Shown here in pieces: positions 10,001 to 19,000 of a stretch of DNA of 21,151 bases. The stretch is from positions 1-21,151 of the forward strand of contig QXVZ01027941.1 in assembly GCA_008931825.1 (NCBI GenBank). The letters are read 5' to 3'. The position numbers and the translations under genes were made by a program. Under the pieces are notes generated by a model. That model was not told where the DNA came from and ran no database searches. It saw nothing but the letters and a program-made list of their open reading frames with translations. Each line of letters begins with the position of its first letter. The stretch's first letter is position 1. The stretch comes from Phallusia fumigata. Lineage: Eukaryota; Chordata; Ascidiacea; Phlebobranchia; Ascidiidae.

Positions 10001-13000
10001 ATGCCAAGTCAATGCTTGTTACAGGCATGGTGAACATGAAGCCCTAATGCAGTAGTGCAAAACCTGGAGCCCAACTGGGCCCTTCATAGGTTTAAAAATG
10101 GCATGCATAAAGTGTACTTATGTGTTTCCTTTGTGTCGCTGGTGACACGCCTCTCGCACTTCGTTTAATGGAAAAAATATTAATTGTTTGGCTGATTTCA
10201 CAAAGCGGCAAAGCAATGATTAAAAAATAAAAGAAAACAGGGATTGTGCAGTAGGATCGCAGTTGCAAGGAGATTAATTTTAGCTCTATACTAAAATATA
10301 GAGTCACCAAGGAATGAGGAAACATAAAGCAGCTTTTTTGCAGTATAAATTATGGTTAAATATATGTGTGTAGATACGTGAAAAGTTCTTCCCATGTTAC
10401 AAGCAACCACTTGAACATAGTGTTGCACAGGGTTTATGTGATAAAACTTGTCATTTATTTGATGATTCATTGAAAGTAGCACTTGTTTGAAACCTTCCTT
10501 GTCAATATGTGGCAGATGTATTTTGCATTTTCCACTAAACACATTTTTAATGCTTGACTGGGTACCAATCATCAGACTCTTCAACCAAGTACTCAGTTAC
10601 TGGGTTACTGGCTTGTTATGGCCCATCCCCAGTTTTGATGAATATTGACTTCAATTCTGCAAACAAGCCTGACCTTGTAGTATTTTAATATCACACTTAT
10701 GAGAGTTGTGGATCATTTCAGCCTAAAAAACGTAATGTCAGTACAACTAACAGTTACACTTAACAAAGTCGCAGAAAGTTTGTGCTGGAAATTTTCCAAA
10801 CATTGTATAGTCACAAAGTAACACAATTACAAACAAACTAATTCCAATTGTTTTTATTTTAGATGATGTACCGACTGCTGAAGTGGCCTTGGCTCCACTT
10901 TTAAACCACTCTTCATTCCATGATGCTGGGCAAGAACTCATTGAAGGTGAAGAAACTGAGGATACAGTGGTTGTGGTGACATACCTTGGCACAAAGAGAA
11001 GAAGAATTGCCATTACTCTGACATCGTACCAAAGTGCTCGGAATCTCATGAGCCAAGGCAATGCTATACATGGATTTATCTTGGTTTATGATACACAACG
11101 GAAGAGTTCTCTGTCTATTATGAAGGTAAATCAGTCTTGCATAAATATGTAGTTTTTTACAAGGTCTGTTTTTAGAAAATTGAAAGACATGTTTTGGGGT
11201 TAATTAATAAATTGATTGATAATCATCATGGTAGTTATTGCCAAACTTGTATCATGTAGGTTTTTGCAACCAACACAGCCAGTGCATATCCATTGCTGGT
11301 GTTATGTGTGTCACCAAATGAGGAGCGCCCAGCAGCTGCTGCCTTTTTTCGTCAAGACAATGCTGCTCGTCAACTGGTTGTTGCTGGCAACGCTCTTGCT
11401 GATGAGCTTCAAGCCAAGTTTGTAAGTGCCTCATCCCGCCACAAGAGGCAGACCGAGGTTTACAGCACTTTCTTCAAAGATGCATGGGAGCACAAGGAAA
11501 ATACAGAGGCAATACACAGGTGAGGAACATGGTTGCCAATAATGATTGTACCTATACAAAAAACTAAAGGAAAGTTGCTAAATTGCAACTTGTCAGTCAT
11601 ATGCCAGCTTTGTTATCACTGCACTCTGTAATTGATCACAAGCAAGCAGTCTCATCTTAATTGCGACTCGATTTTTCTCAAACTGTTTTTAAGTCCAATA
11701 AACAACAAACACCATTTGTTGGTTTTCAGTAATAGATTGTTGTGTGTAGGATAAGTCGCATTGTTGTGGAAGAAGATCAGGAAGTGAAGGAAATTGATGA
11801 AGAATCTCTTCCTCCTATTCCTGCTCCAAGATCAAGTTCCAGAGTTAGTGATGCCAAGGTAAAGCCAATTATTAAGAGTGCCCAAATTGCCTATAATTGT
11901 AACTGCACAACTAACTGTGGTGCATGGTAAAAAATCAGCAACAGGTTTTTATACTTTCGTGTTTTAGTATGAAAACATTTGATGTAATACGTCTCCAGCA
12001 AACATGTATGCATGTAGACAGGATAATAAAATTATTTTAGAAACACATAAGCAAGCATGCATTGAAAGACTATCTTCAGTTTAAAAAGTATGTAGTAATG
12101 ATGTCCATGTAGTAAACAAGAAAATTAGTACAATAGGTTGCAATGTGATTTACAACAGGTTGATTGGTCTTTAATTACCTTTCCATCTTATAAAGTTCCC
12201 CTGAAGTCAAACAAACATTATGACAATACAAATATACACCAACACTATTTAAACATTGTTTCTTTTTCTGCCTTGCTGTGATGAAATCATGTTTAAAGCC
12301 GATAGTAAAAGTTAATGTTTAATCTTTCTCAAAAAACAACGAGTTCTTTACCTTTCACAGTCAAGCAGCATTGAGAATTTGCCTGCTAAGTCTATGTACG
12401 AAGCACCTCGCACAGAACACATCGTTACACCACCAAGCACTTTACGATTCAACATTTCATCGCAGAGCAGCTATACTGAAAGTCAGGGTGTTTCCGACCC
12501 AGGCCACGCCACTCCTGCTTCAACTTGGTCAAGTGAGTTCCAGATGAATAGGAAACATATTTTTCTCAGTGTTATTCTTAAGGAAATTTTATTGTGACAG
12601 TAGTTACTTTGATTTCTAAGTTAAAAAGATTATCTTTGAAAAAGGAAGTAAAAATGGGGTCATCGTGTTACAGCTTTGTTAAGTGGCAAGAAATGCTGAA
12701 ATGTTGACTTTTTATGCTTAGCTGGAAGTGACGAGTACAAGCCTGAAACCCCAAGAACAAGTCCAACTGCAGGCCTGCTTGATAATGAGGTAGGGTATAA
12801 ATTTTCATGTGCTTTTTCATGTGGATCAAAAGAGGCAACATTGTAAATTTCTTGTTATATGTCTGTCAATGCTCAATGATATCGATGAGGTAAAAATTAA
12901 TTGTGCCTGCCTACCCACTTTGTTAAATACCTTTTTTCTGGTAAGGCCTGTTACCTAAAGAAATATGTTTGTCTTTTGTTTCACAGCAAATGCCTGACTA

Positions 13001-16000
13001 TGAATTTGATTCTGCAATGCGAACCACACCACCACCTGTGCCAGTAAAACCGGGGCGACTGAGACCGGAGCTTTTACATGCAGTCGAAGTTGGCATTAAG
13101 AAAAAACCTGTAAGACCTTAATCTTACTAATTATTGCACTGTAGCATACCTGTAAAATTATCTTTGGCCTGAAATTTATCCATCGGTGGTGTGTTTAAGT
13201 CTTTATTGGAAGAAGCTAAGTCTAAAAGTTGTAAGAAACATACTGATCTATAAGTAAAGAAATTGGCTTTGTAATAGAAAAAACTGTTTTGTCTATATAA
13301 CACAATATTTTAAAAATACAGATATAATGAGCTTAGCAGGCAGCTGACATGAATTATGTGGAAAACTGATTAGGAAATGCATAAAAGTTTGCTATCTTTT
13401 TCTTGGTAAAAAACAACATTTTCTGTAAATAAAAAAAACCAAATTTCAGGTGAAACATGCAGGACTTTTGCATCAGAGCAGCTTGCAGGATCTCCAGTCT
13501 TCAAGCAAGCATAGTGATAAATCACCCAAACAAAACTTGGAGTATTTCGACATGCCCAGACCGGATCCAACACATTTGGGTCTCAAAGTGCTTCCTGTGG
13601 GACCGGAATCATTCCAGACAAAGTCCAATACTGTCACAACACCTACTGCAAATGGTGTAAAGATTGCATTGCAGGCTGGGTAGGTTGCGCATGATTCATA
13701 CAGTTCGGCTTTTGAAGTTTTCTCCATCAAAAAACTAGGTCAAATTTTTTGGAATAATGATGTTAGTAAATAAAAAGTTCCGTCAAGTTAAAAAATCATC
13801 TTTTCTACATTTTTCAGAATGGTCAGATATGCTTTGTGGAATAACTCATTTTTTTATCCCAACAGAAGCTCTGGATCCAAGTATTCCCAGCTCCCACGCT
13901 CATCTGCAATCACATCATCTGGGCTTGGTCGCAAATTTACCACCAAAAACGGAAAGCGCCAACCACTAAAAAGTGTCGACATCGATTCAACCCCAACTGC
14001 TGCCCAAACACCCCCACCCTCTTTGCGACCATCACGCCATTCAACTGCTGACCTTTTAGCTTCCTTTGGAAACGAGAACATTGTAAGTGATATTAGGAAT
14101 AGATTAATACTAATAAATGTCTAAGTTTAGAAGAAACATTGGTTAAAAATGTTTCATTTTAGGGTGACAAGCTTACAGTTATGCACCACTGCACAGCTTT
14201 CTTAAATTCACTTGTCTTTTTCATCTTTTTCACAGCATTCCCAGTAAATTGCATACTTTATGTACTAATTGGACACATAATCTAAAATCAAAACACACTG
14301 TGAAAATGTTTTTAATTTTTTCCTTTTGTTTCCAGGGTAACATGAAACGGGGCCTTGCTTCGAGTCATGAAGATTTGCTTCACTTGAGTCCTTCAGTTCC
14401 ATCGGCTATGCCAAGTTACCATGGCAACACACCCAAGGAGGAAAAGAGACACAAGCAAAAGGAAGAAGAAAAACGCAAAAAAGAAGGAAAAGTAAGTACA
14501 ATAAATTGCTACAATCTGTCTGTGTTTAGATCTGTGTTAATAAAGCAGTGTTAAACAGTTCAATACTATTACCTGCCTTAGTGGTTCACAAATCAGTTGA
14601 CTTTTCTAAATCTCCCCCAAGTAACTGGCACAGTTAATTTTCCCTGTTTAACTTAATTCAGTTTCTGTAGTTTGCACTTTTAAGGGCTTTTGCAATGTAC
14701 TTACTAAGTACTATTTCAAAGTGTGCGTCATGTCAGTTTTACCCGACTCGCAGTGTTAAGCATGACGCGGTGCTACCCCACAGCAGGTGACATCATAACT
14801 GGAACAGTCCAGTTGTGTGTGAAATACTATGGACTAATTTTGTCGTCTTGACGTGGGTTTAGTGGGGAAGTCGTATGAGGCGATTGCTTCCTACCCAGTA
14901 GGTCATTTTGCCAGGGCCAATGTGGCTTTTTTTCGATTGTGCTGCCTGTGCAGAAATCCTGTACAATGTTTAAGCTTAGCTGGCAGTATTTAAAACAACA
15001 AGTGAAAGTCTTATTGTAGCACTCGAAGAACAAGAATAGACATGCTTTATGCTTGTAGACTGCTTCAGAGAGGAATTGGATTTTAATACAATAGTGATTG
15101 ACTGAGGTATGGCACAGCTCAATAGTGATTAAATTTGTCTTGGTATCGCATTTCTGACAACATTTTTTATTGCTGTTTTCCCAATGGATATGTTTGTTTC
15201 TAAAACAGTCAGGGAAGGGCCAACCAACTGAAGCTCAACTGTGAGGCAACCAGAGGCAAGCAATAACCCACCAACATCCTGTCATTGTTACGTTTTTGTT
15301 TGCCTGTCTATTTTGCTTGCCGCCTATAAGGTTTTGTGCTGCCATATGCGTAGGTGCAGTTTGGAGCCATCAGGCAAAACATTCTAGACAGTCGCTTGAT
15401 GTTCCTTCTGTTAATCATGATTTCCTACAAATGTCGACATCTCATTTGTCATCAAGTCAGTCGAGCTAGCAAGCGTAGAAACTTTTATTCTTTTTGCAGC
15501 TGGTAAGCCCTGAACAGTTTTTTAGGTTACTTGGATGTTTCAGAGTAAAGTGTTGTTGTTGCAGTGAAACAATTATAGATGTTTATTTATTTGCTTGTCC
15601 AGCATAGACAAGCACTAAAAAAGTTTAAATGCTTACCAAATCAATCATGTACGATGCAAGCGATATGAAACACATGCAGATCCTGGTCAACTATGTTTAT
15701 CTACAGGTAAGGCAACATAGTTAGGCATCTGGTATATTTTGGAATAAAAAAATTGGCAGTTAAATTGTTCCAACCTAAATTTAATCATTTCAATAGCTGT
15801 TTTTTCTGCTAAAATATAAAAATTCTTATTAGTTAACTTTTTTAGTTTATTAATAGGATGAATTTAAAACTGCTTTACAATATTGCCCGAATCTAAAAAC
15901 AGTGGCTCCACTTTAGACCTATTTAACATGTGATTTTATTCTGTAATTCTATGGATTTGCTTTGCCAAAATACTAGGTAACAACATACAAAGGGTATTTG

Positions 16001-19000
16001 CACGGAAGGTGACACTAAATTTTTTCTGTCATTAAATCCCTTAATTTCCTTTGTAATCTGCTGCTTTATAGCCGAAGTCGGATGTAAACATGTTTGTTCA
16101 CACTTCAGGTGTTTTTTAAAAGCATTTTTTTATGAGACCTCATATCAAAAGTTACATTTTATTTGCTATGTCCAAATACTGCACTGTGCTTAGTGCAATG
16201 AAAAAATCACAAGCTTGCCTGGGATAACAGTCCACATTGACAGACTGTTCCCCAAGTTGTTGACACATCTGTCTCCCATTGAAATGAATCATTTCTGTGT
16301 CTCATGTTACTTGAACTCTGAACAGTTGTGTGATTGACTTGCTGTCTTTCGCTTTCAAAACTATTTCTCCCTGGCCCTCAAGGGAAATTTATATTTGTTG
16401 ATCTGGCAATTTTGAATGTGGTTTGTGTCTCTGAGGGTTAGTGTGAAAAAATGTGGTTTAGAAATGCAAAGGTGTGTTTTTGAAAGTGCAGTCCAGCTTG
16501 GTATTCTAAAAACAGTTATTTAATTTGAGAGTGACAAACAATATCCACCATATTTAGACATCACAATGTCAAAGATTTGATAAAAACTCGAGTTTTTGCT
16601 CTCCCAGCAACTTTTCTCTTTAGGTAAAACAAACCATTGATGCACCTAATGGTGTGTGAATGTCTATGTATCATTTCTTCACTTGCCGGTGATTTATTGC
16701 CCCAAGGCTGGAGAACAAATCAGGTGGCTGGATTTTGGGGGCAAGCCAACTAACCTAGTTCTGTGTTATTTTACGAGGTAGACATGTGCTCATTTGAGCT
16801 GTACAAAAAAGCAGGCTGCTAGTGAATCTAGATGCTACCCAAAAACACTGCATAAAGTTTTTGCAAGGTTTATGCAACTTTTGTATCAAAGTCATAAGCA
16901 TTATAAAGTTCCAGAAGTTCCAGGTTTTTATGACAAAATAAGCTAGTATTCAAAGCTATGTTTCCCAAATAGATCGGTAAGCCTGTGTATGTTAATTAGT
17001 TTAAATTAAACCAGATGGCGTGGACATACCAACTAAATCGAATGCAGGCACAGATCGTAGTAAGTTGGAAATTAAAGAATAGGCAGGGATTTTTAATCTT
17101 TTTGCGTTTATGGCATTACTTTGTTTGCTACACTAGTGTTAAAGGCACTTAATTTTTTTATGTGTTGCCATGGTTTGCATGTTAAGGAGTTTAAAGAACC
17201 TACATTGTAGAAAAAACAACTGCTAATAACAATTTAAAAATCCCATCTTTAATGTAAACACACTTCACTGTAGGAAACGTCTAAACATTTGACAGCTGTT
17301 GTCGCAACAAAACTTCACTTTATTACTGAAGTATTTTGTGAACCAAACCCCACATTTAGGGTNTGACCGTTTCTCGACTACATCAACCATTACTGGGGGG
17401 CTCACGGGCCGGCCATTGTTGACACACGACGCGAGCAATTGTTGCGTCTGCCCTCGCCTGTGACGTACAAGCCGCGGTGAAGGTTTTCCTTATAAGCCCG
17501 TAACGCCGCTTCGCTACGTCAGTCGCCGTTGCGAAACATGGGACTCCAATTGTTCGAAGTTGCGCTTCGATTACTGGTGGCCACGTTCTGGTGTAATAAG
17601 TTGCGTAGTTTGTTACCGTTGGACTTTCAAAATGAACGTGTAAAAACCCTCATTCGCGTTGGCATATCTATAACTGTAATCGCCTTTTCTGAGGTACGAA
17701 TGTCGGTCTCAGTAGTTTTTTGGTGCTTTTGCGACGTTAATAAAAATGTGTTTCACACCAGATTGTAGCAGAATTAAATCTTACTAAAATCCACTAGGTT
17801 GCTTGTTCACATTCTTAATCCCGCATCAAACTCAAAACGACCAGTCCTGACCCATCCTCGAAACATCACTAATTTGCATTTTATGCTTCAGGCCTCTGCA
17901 CTGAGGGATTGTACAGAATCCCAGCCAACTCCAAAGAACGGGAAATGCTCATCAAGAAGTTTGATGAAGGTAAAATACAACTTATTGCGTATCGCAGGCT
18001 CAATGCTGTTGCTAATCCCAAATACGCAGTTATGAGGCATTTTTTTGGCACAAAACATTTTATGATTTACTGACCGTGCTACAGTAAAAATAACATGATA
18101 TACTTGATAAAAGCAAGTTGCTATCGTTGTCATATACATTTGGTACGTCGGGAATTTCGTATTTTCGCGTGGCTGGCCACATCTCCCAAAGCCGACGTTG
18201 TTCATCGCAACATGCTGTGGCAGAAAAAAATCGTTGTTTTATGGTGTCATGGAAATTTCCCGAGTATCGTGGGCGCCGCATAAGGTAAAAACACATGGAT
18301 GTCCGTAGCACAGCAGTCCGTCTTGTAAATCATGGACAAACTATATTATAGTTTGCAGCGACCAAGGATGTGTCACGCTGGAAAATCGTATTTTATTTTA
18401 AATATACGACTTTGGTTGTAGCCAGTAAACCTATTAGCTTCAATAGCCCCACGTTTTTGAACAATTCAAAATAGAAATTTCCAAGTATGAACCAAACTAT
18501 AAATAAAAGCGGGTTATTAATATTGAAGAAGCTATTGTTTTTTAGCTATCATTGCAAATACAATGTAAGACAAGACGTAAAATACTTTGAAAGCTATGAT
18601 AAACATTAAGCTAAACTTACAACGAAAAACCCAGTTTATTGAAGTCATAGTCTTCTTACTCATGAGGACTCAAACATCTTAACCCCGTGCGCTTCAAAGT
18701 TGGGTTCGTCCGAGTTTATGCGAGCGTGTATGTAAATGTCTATTTGCCCCCAGTTTGACCTGAAGACGAAAACGTGCTTCTTTATTTTCGGAACGACGCG
18801 GCTTTTTTGAAGATTTCGGGTGCGTGTTTGTCTCCCTAACCGGACTTCGTGTCCCTGAAAGAGCATTAGCATTAACTATGCACATGCTGTCCTGTTGGTT
18901 GATGCCCTTGTCTTGTGACCTGTTGGCTCAGTTTTTCAGTTTCAGTTGCCCCTACTTGAATGGCAAAGTGGTGGATTTTAATATAACACCCGGACACGAA

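Larger units (their letters stand above)
15241..17891 (+). other. Long intron region with an N at 17363; RhoGAP start exon missing
   Basis: No frame here encodes the expected FGVPL element or the FIE-x-C helix that opens p190 RhoGAP domains. Exon 20 ends in phase 2 and exon 21 needs phase 1, so at least one exon is missing. The second and last N of the window lies at 17363. A cryptic exon-like piece ending ctacag/gtaagg near 15710 has no usable acceptor in frame. AATAAA occurs at 15743. Confidence 0.65.

Noticed and set aside
10747..11061. 104-codon antisense frame
   Set aside because: Mirror of exon 11 (pG2); no independent support.
13473..14081. Antisense frames of 75-85 codons
   Set aside because: Mirrors of exons 17 and 18, which fit the sense gene by phase and splice sites.
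14840..14960. Possible tRNA-derived SINE
   Set aside because: A TGGGTTTAGTGG resembles an A box, but there is no B box at the right distance and no cloverleaf.
15590..15715. Exon-like stretch ending in a strong donor (ctacag/gtaagg)
   Set aside because: Frames leading to the donor are closed by stops or lack an acceptor, and the encoded residues do not resemble the RhoGAP start.
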